Shown here piece after piece: positions 24,401 through 36,855 of a stretch of DNA of 64,000 bases; position 1 is the first letter of the stretch, and the number at the start of each line of letters is the position of its first letter. Under the pieces are notes generated by a model. That model saw only the letters and a list, made by a program, of their open reading frames with translations. It searched no databases and was not told where the DNA came from. The stretch comes from Capniomyces stellatus. Taxonomy: Eukaryota; Kickxellomycota; Harpellomycetes; Harpellales; Legeriomycetaceae. The translations under genes were made by a program, and so were the position numbers. The stretch spans positions 248,001 through 312,000 of the forward strand of contig LUVW01000019.1 in the NCBI GenBank assembly GCA_001661515.1. Direction: 5' to 3'.

Positions 24401-24737
24401 CTCTCCATCCCCACCTCCATCTTCTTCTCCTTCTTCTCTTTCTTTCTCTACCTCCGCCTCTTCTACCTCTCTATTCGCTTCTACCTCTCTATTCGCTTCT
24501 ACCTCTTCATCCGCTTCTATCTCTTCATCTGCTTCTGCCTCTTCCTCTGCTTCTGCCTCTTCCTCTGCTTCTGCTTCGAGTTCTGCTTCGAGTTCTGCTT
24601 CGAGTTCTGTCTCTGCTGATCTGGATTTAGATTTGGCTGTAATTTTTGCCCTTGATCTGGTTCTTGCTGTTATTTTCTCTCTCAACCTTGCAACACTTCG
24701 ATCCTTTTCTACCGATTTAGACCTTGATCTTGATCTC

Positions 24738-24770
<33 letters not shown>

Positions 24771-26403
24771 TTCGATCTGGTTCCTTCACCATTTGTCTCT
24801 TTAGTCTCTGGGCTAGTCCTTTCTGTTAAATCAATTTTACCCATTCTCTCTTCCTTCTCCTCTTCCTTTTCCTTCCCTTTTTGTATTTCCATCCCATTTT
24901 CCACTCGATTATCCTTATCTCTTCCTTTAGTTCTCTCTTCCCAACTTTCCGTTATTTTAGCATTTAGGTCCATTTGCTCCAACTTGAATTTTATTATCTC
25001 TCTTTCCAAATCTGCTCGTCTATTGCTCTCATTGTCCAACAGTGACTTTAGATTTTTGTTTCTTTCTCTTTCCATTTCTCGTTCTCTCTCTTTTTCCAAT
25101 TCTCTCTCCTTTTCTTGTTCTCTTTCTTGTTCTCTTTCTTGTTCTCTTTCTTTTTCTCTTTCTCGTTCTCCTTCTCGTTCTCCTTCTCTCTCCTTTTCCA
25201 TTTCCATCATATATTCTCCATCCTTATCCTCACCATTACCTTGAATACCACTCTTTTCTTTATCATGTTTTGTCATTGCTGATGTAGGCGTGCTAGGTTC
25301 GTCTTCGTTCTTTTCTTTTCGTTTTTCCACCCTGCCCACGTTGATTTCTCTGTTGGCTTTGCTTCTCGTATCTGGTTGCTCCTTTAGCTTTTCTGGAATA
25401 TCGGGTAGTTCCTTTTGCCGCTTTTTTATTCTCTCTTGCTGCTTAAGCATCAATTTCTTCTTCTCCTTCCGCTCGTTATAACAAGGAACACAATATATCA
25501 CCCCCTATTACATACATATATACAAAATTAGCACTTTCAACTACTATCATCGCCTCTTTTCTTTTTTCTTTCCATCTCTTTACCCATTTACATTCAGTTC
25601 CTTTTATATATTATTATTGTCTCCCTAGTACTTACAGAGTTCGTTTTTGCAAAAGAGTTCCCTTGAATCTTGTTTTTGCATCGTGCACACCTAAAGCAAT
25701 CCGAATGGTACGTCCCCTCCGCCGTAACAATCGCCTCGTCAAATATCGGCTTGCTACACAATGAACAACTATACGAACACTCCAAGCAAATCGGTTTTCC
25801 GTCCGCCAAAAACAACAAATTCGAGTCAAACTCAATAAGCTTCTCGCAAGTAGTGCATTTAAAACACTCCATGTGCCAAACCCCATCTGCAAACTGTATC
25901 GCATTGCCACTTTCAATCAGCTTGTTGCACCCCCAGCATATCGGCAAATCCTTCGTCTCTATCTTCACCTCGTATCCCTCTTTAGCATCTCGTCTTATCC
26001 CATATCTGCTCAAACTATCTTTACCTCCATCATACTCCTCCTTATCTGCAGCGTCTCTGTCAGTACTATTGTTCAAAGCTCTCTCCTTCTTGATCTTTGA
26101 CACATCCTGCACGCTTACATAACTTTTGCTTATCCTCTTACTGTTCATCCCACTTTCTTCCAGGTTTCCCAACTGCTCTATTTTTCTGCTTCCTGTCCCA
26201 TGTCTATGTTCCTCCCCCCTTTCCCTCTCATACCTGCCCTCTTGCCCCAATCCTCCAGGAACCCCCGCTGTACTATGCACATGACCAGATGCTGATTGTT
26301 TCGAATGCGCCTTCATAAAACTATTATCTGTTACTTTTGGGTTGTCTGTTGTTATCACCCTAATCATCGACTTGTCCGTTATCGGATGCGATGAACCTCC
26401 CAT
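21416..26403 (-). CDS. LIM-LIM-C1-RhoGAP Rho GTPase-activating protein
   Basis: Two exons, 26403-25636 and 25504-21416 (intron 25635-25505), encode 1618 residues. LIM1 runs from Cys156 to Cys209 and LIM2 from Cys213 to Cys264; LIM2 is completed only by splicing (TNS/GVIYCVPC), which supports the junction. About 500 residues of charged low-complexity and coiled-coil sequence follow, then a C1 zinc finger (about 797-847, starting HTFNTFSS). The RhoGAP domain (about 900-1090) has the arginine-finger motif GVYRKSG, so GTPase-activating activity is expected. The C-terminal 500 residues are disordered Ser/Lys/Asp tracts. Fungal relatives (Rga/Lrg1 type) turn off Cdc42 or Rho1 at polarity sites and in cell-wall signalling; which GTPase is targeted here is unknown. 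Tracts such as (RE)n, (RT)n, (EAEL)n, (KSKT)n and (SD)n are encoded by hexanucleotide microsatellites. Confidence 0.9.
22560..24990. repeat. Cluster of coding microsatellites inside the RhoGAP gene
   Basis: On the plus strand: repeats around TCTGAA (22560-22630), TTTAGA/TTTAGT (22800-22870), TCTCTT (about 23953-24013), CTCTTC/TGCTTC (24490-24620) and TTCGTG (24738-24770). In the minus-strand gene they encode Ser-Asp, Lys-Ser/Thr, Arg-Glu, Glu-Ala and Arg-Thr tracts. Unit lengths are multiples of three, so expansions keep the frame. Confidence 0.8.
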
Positions 26404-28637
26404 TTTGCGTTTTGTGATGTGTAATTTCTCTACGTGTTCTCCCTTTTATCGCCTATATTTGCTATATACCAAAGCAGACCAAAACACCCACTGTCCTTGT
26501 TTCTAAAAAACTGTTTTATTTTCCCTATTCTTACGGATATCGATTATCTCTTTTATTTCTCTATTTTTTCTATATTCCTCTCTTGTTTTTTTCTTCTCCT
26601 CGTTGTACGCTGTTTCTCAAAGGTGATTCCAGTAAGGCTCCGTTACATCCCTATCCCTTCTGTGGCTGTATTTTATTGAAGTGTGATGCTGATTTGTTTT
26701 GTATTATTTTATTACTATTGAATTTAAATTTAAATACCACAAATTCACCCGCAATTCCCAACCACTTTTCTGCTATATTAAATCGGATTGTTCTAATTTT
26801 AAAGCGACCCTTTATCTTATTTCTCCGGCTTTCTCTTTTGTTCTCTGTATTTTTTTAATACAATATTCCTTTTTTTTATTCTGTCCTTTACTAAAAAAAA
26901 AAGAAACAAACCAGTTGCTAAATTTAGAAAAAAAAACCTACTTTATGATTTTGAATCTACTTTGATAACACGCTCCTGCTTGGGTCTTCATTATTAAAAG
27001 CTTTTTAGCTTTCGTATTTGGCACTTTCAGGTTTGACAGGTCTAGGCTGTGTTGGCGTAAAAATACTTCCAAGGGCCCCTTGTCTTTTACTGCCTGTTTA
27101 CTCGTTTTTACTTTGTTTTTTTTTTCACTAATCTGATGACTATTTTTATAGTTTCTGTTGCTTTAATTACAGCTACTTTTTTTTCATTTTATTATTGTTC
27201 CTTTATTCCCATCTTTGCAAATTTTAGTTGGTCCTACTAATTTTGAATCACTTGATGTAGATTCCATGTACCCAAACTCAAACCATCAAAAACCTAATTG
27301 TTTTTTTCAAGTTTACTCTTCCACTTTAATATCAAGCACAAATAGCCTATCATTTTATTTTTTATTTTTTGTTCTATCTTTTCAGGTGGTTTATTGGCAA
27401 CAGAATCTACACATCAACACTTTTTTCTTCTTTTTTTTCCTTCTTTTCTTTCTATTTTAAAGCTAACTTTTTTCATTTTACTCGCTTTATCCAATTTATC
27501 GCTTGGTGTTTGTCCTATTGGTCTAACGATTTAGATTAATTTGCATTGTTTTTCTATTCTTATCTTATTGCCATTTCAATGCTCATTCACTTATCACAAA
27601 CTCCATGTTGGTCTGACACATTAGTGGTTGCACTCTATTTCGGTTTTCTTTTTTAAGAGACAGTCGCAATAATATCAAAACATCGACCGCAACTCTGCAG
27701 CTTCTTATGTAATTTATATTAAACTCTCACAAACTGGTCGTATTTTGATTTGTTTCGGCGAAAATGTTACCTTTATAATTTCTCTGAAAGCCTATAGGAT
27801 TTTATCTACATTTTCTCCTTGCAGTTTTTTTATGTTTACTACATCGAACGCTTTATAAAACATTTCAATTTTGTCTATACAGGCTTAGATTGTTTTTGTT
27901 TTACTTTTCATTCTGTTTTATTCTTTTTAGTTTTTTTTTTACTTGCCAATCCCTTAGCTAGCTGACCAGCAATCATTGTCTTTTTTTTTTGTGTTGCTTT
28001 TGTATTCAGTTACTGGGTTGTTATCAACCAGCCTAACTTTATTTACGTCAATATAAACAATCATTTTCATTGACTTGGATATATTTTCACCCATTTCTAC
28101 CTATTTTTGCTCCATTCAACTTTTCCAGAAAACTTCTTCAAACCAAAACATATTAGCCGTTTCAATGCAATTCAATCAGCTATTATTTCCAGCAAATAAA
28201 AACGCCCACAGGCGCAAACAAGAACAATTTTATTCACCAGCCTTTAACCGGTTATGCCACTAATTGGCATCCTTGTATTTGACCAAATTGTTTACTTGGT
28301 TGTACTGCTTTTACTTTGAACACACACAAACACGACCAATAGACTTTTTTTTTTTAGATTCTGGTTACTACAACATTACAACCTGATATAAACAGACATT
28401 GTCGCTTTTTCGCTTTCATCGCAACATCAGTGTTCTTGACCTGCCACTTAGTTTGGGTCTGGCTTGTCTTTGAAACTGCTTTAGGAAATAACAAGTATCG
28501 ATTATACTGCCATATTGTATATATTTTTCTGTTTGCATACAGACCCAACTTTCCGCCTCAACCCTTTACTCTATTCTCGCATTAATTGAACTCATCAGCC
28601 ATACCAGCATGATAAATCAACATAGCTCCCCTCTACA
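26404..28637. other. Long T-rich intergenic region
   Basis: Upstream of the RhoGAP gene. Very T-rich on the plus strand, with no exon I can support. At 27386-27413 it carries a near-copy (26 of 28 bases) of a sequence at 3958-3985. Adjacent to a LINE relic, so part of this region may be degraded transposon DNA. Confidence 0.5.
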
Positions 28638-29215
28638 TCAACGTAGACCCATTGGTTTTGATCTTTGGAGTACACATTTCTGTTTTTCATTGATTATTCT
28701 TGAATTATCAGGTTTTTTTTCCGTTACTGATTTACCAATTTCCCAAATTGCTAGAGCAAAGAAAATCGTGTTTTGAGGAATTATTTCCCTTAAAAAATCC
28801 AATCCTGACGCAATATCCTTTTTTGTAAATTTCCTTATACCACTTTTGTTTCCCATTTGTATTTCTGCTATAAAGTATCTTATTATATTCCAATATTTCT
28901 GGATTCTAGCACAGCCATAAAATCAATGGTATAAGTCTTTAACTTCAAAGTCGCAAAAACGACACTGAAGTTTGTTCGGGTCTATGTAACTTATCATCGA
29001 TGCTGCTGTTCTCACTACTCTATTAAAGAACAACCACAGGTATGATCTTATTTTGGGTGTTACTCTTAGACTGTAGTTCTTTTTCCAGTTGATCTCACTC
29101 ATCTCTACGTCCTCTGGTATATTTCATTTTTTTCTCTATGTTTATAACTCCTCTGTATTTCCCAAACTTGGACAGTCTACCCATCCTGTGAGTATAGCTT
29201 TTTATGCTGTCGCCT
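28638..29215 (-). pseudogene. Degraded LINE (non-LTR retrotransposon) fragment with reverse-transcriptase zinc-binding domain
   Basis: Read on the minus strand from 29117 to 28638, one frame gives a recognisable C-terminal LINE segment. It starts with INWKKNYSLRVTPKIRSYLW, then a zinc-knuckle-like cluster CRFC...H-x4-C at about 28970-28915, followed by ARIQKYWNII and a hydrophobic AIWEIGKS stretch. This order (W..L..PPKI..FLW, C-x2-C, H-x4-C, W) is the zf-RVT domain found after the reverse transcriptase of plant and fungal LINEs. The copy is dead: an in-frame TGA follows the His of the zinc cluster, and a frameshift near 29120 separates a further coding-like stretch (to about 29215). No reverse transcriptase, endonuclease or poly(A) end was identified. 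Confidence 0.6.
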
Positions 29216-30528
29216 GCAAGCAGCAGGATATTTATTTATTCAATTTTTTAAATTTGAATTTTTTGGTAACTTCGCTAAAGTGCCCAACAATTACCAAAAG
29301 TTACAAAGAAAGCCTTTAGTTTTAATGCTTTTTATGTAAGAAAAAAAAACTTTTGCAAATTGTAACGTCATTTGGGTTCTCTATAAACCGTTATATCCGA
29401 AACGTCACTTCCGATCAAGCCTGGTATATTTGAGAAACGGACTAAACTGCCGTTTACGCTATAAGTTTTGGTGATTGGGCACGCCGTTTTTTTAGCGATG
29501 GTATTATTATTATTTTTCTTTTTGTGATATCAAAATACAGGTATTTGGATAGGCATAAACCTTTGCATGCTGACATGTATTTTTTTTTCGGGGTTCAAAT
29601 ATCCAAAACTTGTATATTTGATTTATTGGTGATGGTGCATTTCAGGTATGATTGGGCTTGGTAGAGAGCTGTAGTTTAAAGCGTAATGCATCCGTCAATA
29701 CTTCATTTATGGGTTAAGCTGAGAGTGGTTTGGATAATATACTACATATACTTGAATCAAATTCAGGTGTGACTAATACTACAAGTGGGTATTTAAAAAT
29801 AGGTTTGATTGAACTTTTTTTATTCGGCCATTTCACCTATTCATTTTAATACCGCTTTATTCATTTTTAACCTTGGTTTTGCATCTAATTACTAGTAGAC
29901 ACCTTTTTTACTTGTTTATATTATTCAAGTGTTTTTGTTTGGCAAGGATTAATACAGGCCTGAATGAGATTTACCTGGAATAAGAGTTTTAGGATTAGAG
30001 AGAAAGCTTAGATTTGTTGTGTATAATAAAGACTGCGAAGATCAGTCCAGTAATAATAATAAAAACTACGAAAATCAAGTACACTTTAATAATCAACTGG
30101 AAAGGTGAACTCAGTTGGAGTATAATTGTTCACATTGTTTACTCTTTAAGGTTTTGATTAGTTGGAAAAATCAAGGGCAAATTTGTATTTCCAGAATATT
30201 AACCATGGTTTCTTTTCTAAAGACCTCATTTTACAAATCCATACTACAGGATTTGTTTTTTTTACAGGATATTATTAATCTTGCTAGCTATATATAATTC
30301 TAACATAATCATCACCTCAAAATAACATAGCAAGCCTGTCAATAAGAACAACAGCATCAGTGTTAATATTAATATTAATATCAACAACCTTGATACTAGC
30401 ACAGATATTAGCTTTAGCTCTGGCATCAATAGTTTGTTTTATTTGGTTTCTAATATTCCGTTTCTTTTTTGCTCAAGCTTATATAAATTATAAATAAAAC
30501 CCAGGTTTACACCATCTTTTTTTTTGTC
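29216..30528. other. Intergenic region
   Basis: AT-rich DNA between the LINE relic and the Rab gene. More transposon debris is possible but I cannot demonstrate it. A TAATAT-rich microsatellite occurs at about 30361-30380. The Rab promoter should lie in the right-hand part. Confidence 0.5.
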
Positions 30529-31798
<1,270 letters not shown>

Positions 31799-32434
31799 AC
31801 TATTCACTAGATCATTTATACATTTTTGAACTCTTACTCGTCTTTTTTTACTCTCATCTCATTTTATACACGTATAATAAGACCCCCTCCCTCCAAGCAA
31901 CTAAACAGTTGTTGCCATCAAGGTTGAATTTTATTGATCTTTAACATTTACTTTTGAGTTTTATTCAGCCTTCTTTTTTCCAATGATTTTTCTTTCATTA
32001 TTAATTTGACTATCACGCCTATCTACAAATACATAACAAATGCCAGTTAGGTTACCAATCCCCCACTAGTCTTCTAATTTAGTGGATTCTTGGATTGTTT
32101 TTGCTTTTGTGGATTTTTTTCTTTTCGATTGAAGCCATCGTTTGACATTCGATGTACCAGCTATCGCAACCTAACTAGTGTAAATATGCCGAGACGCAGT
32201 GGTATTTCAAAGTAGCAATGTGTTGGGTATTTAGCTATGGCTGGCGTGTATTGGTAGAAATTGTGTAAATGGTTGAACAATAGATTAAAACACCAACTGG
32301 ATTCGTACTACTACTTGCCAGGAAAAAAAAACGAAAAAAAAAACAAATATATTTATAATAGTACAACCACCAAAAACAAATAAAACAAAGAGGCGATTTA
32401 AGTAATTACAAAGGTTTGGGTCTACATTGGTGGC
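31799..32434. other. Intergenic region between convergent genes
   Basis: Shared 3' region of the Rab and first CorA-like genes; T-rich then A-rich, with an A-run at about 32323-32343. No coding potential recognised. Confidence 0.55.
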
Positions 32435-34900
32435 TCAAATGAGACCTAGTCTAAAGCACAAAAAGCTAACAAACACGGCAAAAGAGATGATGACCAGTAC
32501 AATACCAAAAAACCAGTATAGGGAGTCGATATCCTGGCCAGGAACTCTTACATTCATCCCCCACAAACCAGTGATTAGATTCAAAGGAATGAGTACTGAT
32601 GCCATAACCGAAAGCTTTGCGATTACATCGTTCGTGCGATTAGATGATTCTGTCAATTCGATTGAGATTTTAGCCAGATAGTTAGAGTAAGCTCGCGACA
32701 AAACAGTTTCTAAATGTGCAGCATTTTGTGAAATTGTAACTACATGGTCCAGGATATCGCACAGATGTAGATTGAGATCATGGGACTTTTCATTTGAGTT
32801 TATATTAGAGGAGAACTGAAATGGGCCTGGTGATCTTGGCACATCTGGATTTAGACTTGGGATCAGCAGTTGCTGTACTTGATCGTTTTTGGTTTCGATT
32901 GGCGATAAAGGCGAAGCTATTTGTGGGCTGTGATTGTTATTGTTGCCTATAGGATTGGTAGCAGGTCCAAACCGCTTAATCAAAATCCGCACCACATCGG
33001 CCTTGCCTTGTAGCAGCCGCATCAAGCACATCAGTCGTTTTCGCGCACTTCCAATCCTCAACAGCATGTCTGACTGCTCGGAAGACGTCAATATCAACAC
33101 TAGCTCGTCAATCGACTCAACCTCCAATTCTATGGTTCTCACTATTGGCACGATTTGATCGGTTATGTCGTCCATAATCGCGTAGTTTATCCAATCAGAG
33201 TTGATTTTCGTGTACCTCATCAACCGCGTAATCCACCGCAGCACGTGGTTCTGCCGACACGTAGGCTTTGAGTGGAACGATAACACACCGTGCTTTGTCA
33301 CAACTATATATGTGTTTGCTGGGAGCAAGTACTGCTCGCTTATAGGGTCAAAGTCAAACAGGTACAGGCACACAAAGTAGTACCCATTATGCAGCTCACA
33401 CTTTTCGCGAGCATCGTCGTCTATAATATCTTCGCTTGTCAATGGATGCAGATGGAAAGTTCTTGATAGCACACTGACCTCTAGTGGCGTAGGCGCAAGG
33501 ATATCTAGCCAAAAGAATGAGTTGGTCTTACTCACAATATTCAGCAGCTCTGCTAACGAGTTTGACGCCGTTCTAAGCTCAGAAAGATCACGTGCCCTTA
33601 CTGTCCCAACAACCGGGCTATAAAACATCAGCCTGTTGGTTTTTCCCGTAGGCGTTTTCAGTCTTTTCAGTTTGCCAGTGCTATCATATTTCTGCGACTT
33701 TGAGTTGTACTCTGGCCTGGCATTATTGCTTGATAGGAAAATCTTGTCCAAAAGACTCTTCTTCCTATCCGATTCAGGGTTTCTGAGCTGTTCAAGCCTT
33801 TGGTCTTTGCTCAGAAGCGGTGTATCCACGTCAATAGCATAGCTAGACGGCGTTCCTTCACGTGTTCTCCGCTCCTGGCTCGCCTCTGATTCGTTCGAGT
33901 TTATGTTTATAACTGGTATGGTGTTTAGTGACGCAGCGCGTTTGCTATGCTCTCTATACCCAAGGTCATGGTCTTTGTAAATGTCATGTCTCATGCTGGT
34001 TTCCGACTCTGACTCATCGTTGTCATCATCATATCCTGACTCTGAGTCTTCTGTGTAATTTCTGTAGTCTTCGGGAATCAACCCAAACTCTGTAAACTGC
34101 TCCAACGCCCCCAAGCTAGCCCATGAATCCTCCAGCTCTTTGCCATCCTTCTTTGGAATGTTTTTCATCGTTACCTTTTTAGATTTTTTGATATCCTCGT
34201 TGGTATCATCGCCGCTGTTGATTGCTCTGGTTTTGCCAGTATCACTTGTAGTGTTTTGTCCCGCTATACTATAAGTACCAAATATGTCCGTGTTGTTCCT
34301 GTCAACGACATTATTACCATGGTTTTTATAGCCAACGTCTTCCCCATTTGGCTTTAGTGCTGGTCTTAAGTAGTCACTTGGCGACACCCCTGCCAGCAAG
34401 CTCTCTATATTCGAATTTCCGGACTCTGTCTTGATATCCGAAGAATGTCTCCTAAAAGGAAACATAGGGTGCAGCTCACTGTCCCTTGCTTGGTTTAAAT
34501 TGCTATCCAGCCCCAGCTTAAACTCAAAGCCTTGGAATAGCGTTGACTTGTCATTTGCCGATTTTGTTCGTAGCAAGGCTCTGTTCAGTAACTGTGCATC
34601 TTCCAGCTCAGTCAAATAATCGCCATACATTGGCCTCTTATGATTTTCCGGGTCCATTTGGCTAAATCTTCTGAGGTTGTTTATTTTTTCCTGCCTTCTA
34701 TGCTTCTTGATTTTTGAATCTAAACTTATTGATTTTCTATGAACACTTTTAGAGCGATGCTTCCCTTTGTCTGCTGTCTCGCTTGTCCTGCCGAATAGCA
34801 TTGGCATAATGGAAAACGAACCCGCCCTACCAATACCTTTAATCTTATCATTGTCACCACCGCCTTCTGGCTCTGTTGGCTTTTTATTGTTGTCTTCCAT
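32435..34900 (-). CDS. CorA-type Mg2+ transporter, fungal Alr/Mnr2-like
   Basis: An intronless gene of 821 residues from the first ATG at 34900; an upstream in-frame GTG at 34906 is not a credible start. A long charged N-terminal cytosolic region is followed by the CorA fold: RLMFYSPVVGTVRARDL, SFFWLDILAPTPLEV, then a long helical domain. Two C-terminal transmembrane helices follow. The first carries the pore signature GLWGMN, with GMN at 781-783, which is required for Mg2+ transport in CorA proteins. The loop after it (VRVPGQD) is short and acidic. Fungal Alr1/2 act at the plasma membrane and Mnr2 at the vacuole; the localisation here is open. It is divergent to a second CorA-like gene 2 kb away. 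Confidence 0.9.
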   Translation of the reverse strand: MEDNNKKPTEPEGGGDNDKIKGIGRAGSFSIMPMLFGRTSETADKGKHRSKSVHRKSISLDSKIKKHRRQEKINNLRRFSQMDPENHKRPMYGDYLTELEDAQLLNRALLRTKSANDKSTLFQGFEFKLGLDSNLNQARDSELHPMFPFRRHSSDIKTESGNSNIESLLAGVSPSDYLRPALKPNGEDVGYKNHGNNVVDRNNTDIFGTYSIAGQNTTSDTGKTRAINSGDDTNEDIKKSKKVTMKNIPKKDGKELEDSWASLGALEQFTEFGLIPEDYRNYTEDSESGYDDDNDESESETSMRHDIYKDHDLGYREHSKRAASLNTIPVININSNESEASQERRTREGTPSSYAIDVDTPLLSKDQRLEQLRNPESDRKKSLLDKIFLSSNNARPEYNSKSQKYDSTGKLKRLKTPTGKTNRLMFYSPVVGTVRARDLSELRTASNSLAELLNIVSKTNSFFWLDILAPTPLEVSVLSRTFHLHPLTSEDIIDDDAREKCELHNGYYFVCLYLFDFDPISEQYLLPANTYIVVTKHGVLSFHSKPTCRQNHVLRWITRLMRYTKINSDWINYAIMDDITDQIVPIVRTIELEVESIDELVLILTSSEQSDMLLRIGSARKRLMCLMRLLQGKADVVRILIKRFGPATNPIGNNNNHSPQIASPLSPIETKNDQVQQLLIPSLNPDVPRSPGPFQFSSNINSNEKSHDLNLHLCDILDHVVTISQNAAHLETVLSRAYSNYLAKISIELTESSNRTNDVIAKLSVMASVLIPLNLITGLWGMNVRVPGQDIDSLYWFFGIVLVIISFAVFVSFLCFRLGLI

Positions 34901-35571
34901 ATCCACTAGTTTTAAACCACTGTTTATATCGACAAAGTACGGTTGCTATACTAATTTAGTTATTTACAAAGCTTTTGAGTGAATATATTCGGATTCCAAC
35001 TTATCTGTGATTGCTGCCTATTATTAGTGCAAATTCACAAGTATTTTTTAAATATAATTCACAAAAGAAAAGATATTCAAGTCACGACAATAACATTGAA
35101 AATAACAAAAAAAAACTGAATGAATTTTATATTGAGATTGGTTTTAGCATTTGATTTTTACTCGTTTTTCAAGTTGACTTTAATCTCATTTGCTCAAGTT
35201 TTGCTTGTAAATTACATGGTGGCTAAAATTATTTTTCCTGCTCGGCAATTTAATTTGCTTGGTTTTGGTTGCTTTGTTAACTTTAATTTTTTACTAGTGG
35301 AGAATTAAAATGAGTAGTTTTTTTTTGTTCTTTTTAAAATTAATTAATCCCTTTCAATTTTGGTTTATAACATCCACTAAAACTATCCAAACCATTTGGC
35401 TGCCTTACAGCCCATAAGCTCGCCAAGCTTAAATTACGTGGAAAAAAATGGCTAAATTGGCATTAATGAATCAGTCTCATAGACTGTTCAACATGTCTTT
35501 TTTTAAACCAAGGTTATTAAAGCATGTCTAATATTACCAAATCCATGACACTAGAACGCCTAGAGCCTTTT

Positions 35572-35631
<60 letters not shown>

Positions 35632-36855
35632 NNNNNNNNNNNNNNNGAGAGAGAGAGGGGGGGGGGGTTGATAATAATGCTGCCCTACCAAACTCATATA
35701 AACATTGATGCGAAAACGCAGTCTCTTAACTCTGGCTTGCAGGTTTTCACTTGCTGTAAAAATATGAGGTTTCTTTGCAAAAACATAAACAACATATACG
35801 AGACTTCTTGTTTAAAAAAAAGGCAAAACCATGGCTTTTCAGGAATCATGATTTAGTTTCAATAAGCAGTGATGATAATGAACATTCGATACACAGACGT
35901 ATTTGGTTTTATTAGTCGTTGGACTTGTGTGTGTTCCAGTGGTGGTGTCGTGTTGATGGCTGCACTTGTATCTGCCTTACCTTAGTGACCTGTAATTGAC
36001 CCTTTAAGCATTTATTTGGTTTACAAAAACCAAAATTGGAGGAGCAAATTGAGAAAGCGAATAGGAAATAAAAAAGCCCTGTTAAATCGTGGGATTTTCC
36101 ATCTAATGATAACGAGCGTTGAAGTCACCGCTTTGAAAATAAAATAAACTAAATTTTCATTAGTCTTTTTTTTTCCCCTTTTTTTTCAAGTGTACACAAA
36201 CTGTCACTGTATGGGCTTTCAAGCAAGCATGAACTTGTAATCTAATTGTTGCGATATAGGGTTTAGACTCGGAACTTTATTTACAAGAACCTTTGGTGTA
36301 TTGCGAAAAAAATTAAACAAGCTATACGCCAATTTATAATTGATCAAGTAAACAAAACAAAACACTCTTTGCTAGTTTTACCACTAGCTGTTCCGAGTTT
36401 GCTTATAGCTGGGGTAAATCAAGGAGAAGCCCAACTAAACAAATGCACATATTCAAGATAATATCGGGTTAATATCTTGGGCAATTTACCCGGATTTTAA
36501 TTTGCCAAGTGTTCCCAAATAAGCGAGTAGCCAATTCGTAGAGTTTGAAATGAAAGAAAGAAAAAAAAACGATTGAAATATTTTGTTGATTCTAAAAAAG
36601 TTATGTCAATATAAACTTTTTTTTATTGAGTATTGCTTAGAAATTCTGGTTATTGGGCTGCTCAAGATATTGGTGTAAAATAGAACATAGTACATTGTTT
36701 TTGTAATTGGCACTTTTAGCACTAAAAACATTTACTTAATGGTAGGATCCAAGATATCAAACTGAATTTTTTTAAAAACAGTTCGAGCATTATCTCAAAA
36801 CGAACAATTCAAAAAGGGAGGGGAGGAAAAAGTACAGTGGTCAAAATCAAACAAA
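34901..36855. other. Divergent intergenic region between two CorA-like genes
   Basis: About 2 kb that should hold both promoters. It contains a GA microsatellite with an assembly gap (35574-35667) and A/T-rich tracts. Open stretches at 35120-35308 and across the gap (35524-35856) are not credible genes. Confidence 0.55.
35574..35667. repeat. (GA)n microsatellite containing a 15-base N gap
   Basis: About 29 GA units, then N at 35632-35646, then more GA and an 11-base G run. True repeat length is unknown because the assembly is broken here. Confidence 0.95.

Noticed and set aside
24207..25244. Long plus-strand Ser/Leu-rich open frame opposite the RhoGAP gene
   Set aside because: Antisense of the (RE)n/(EAEL)n microsatellites, which are open in several frames; no independent start context or family match.
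35524..35856. 110-codon frame across the GA repeat
   Set aside because: Runs through undetermined bases and a microsatellite; the Arg-Glu stretch is a repeat artefact.
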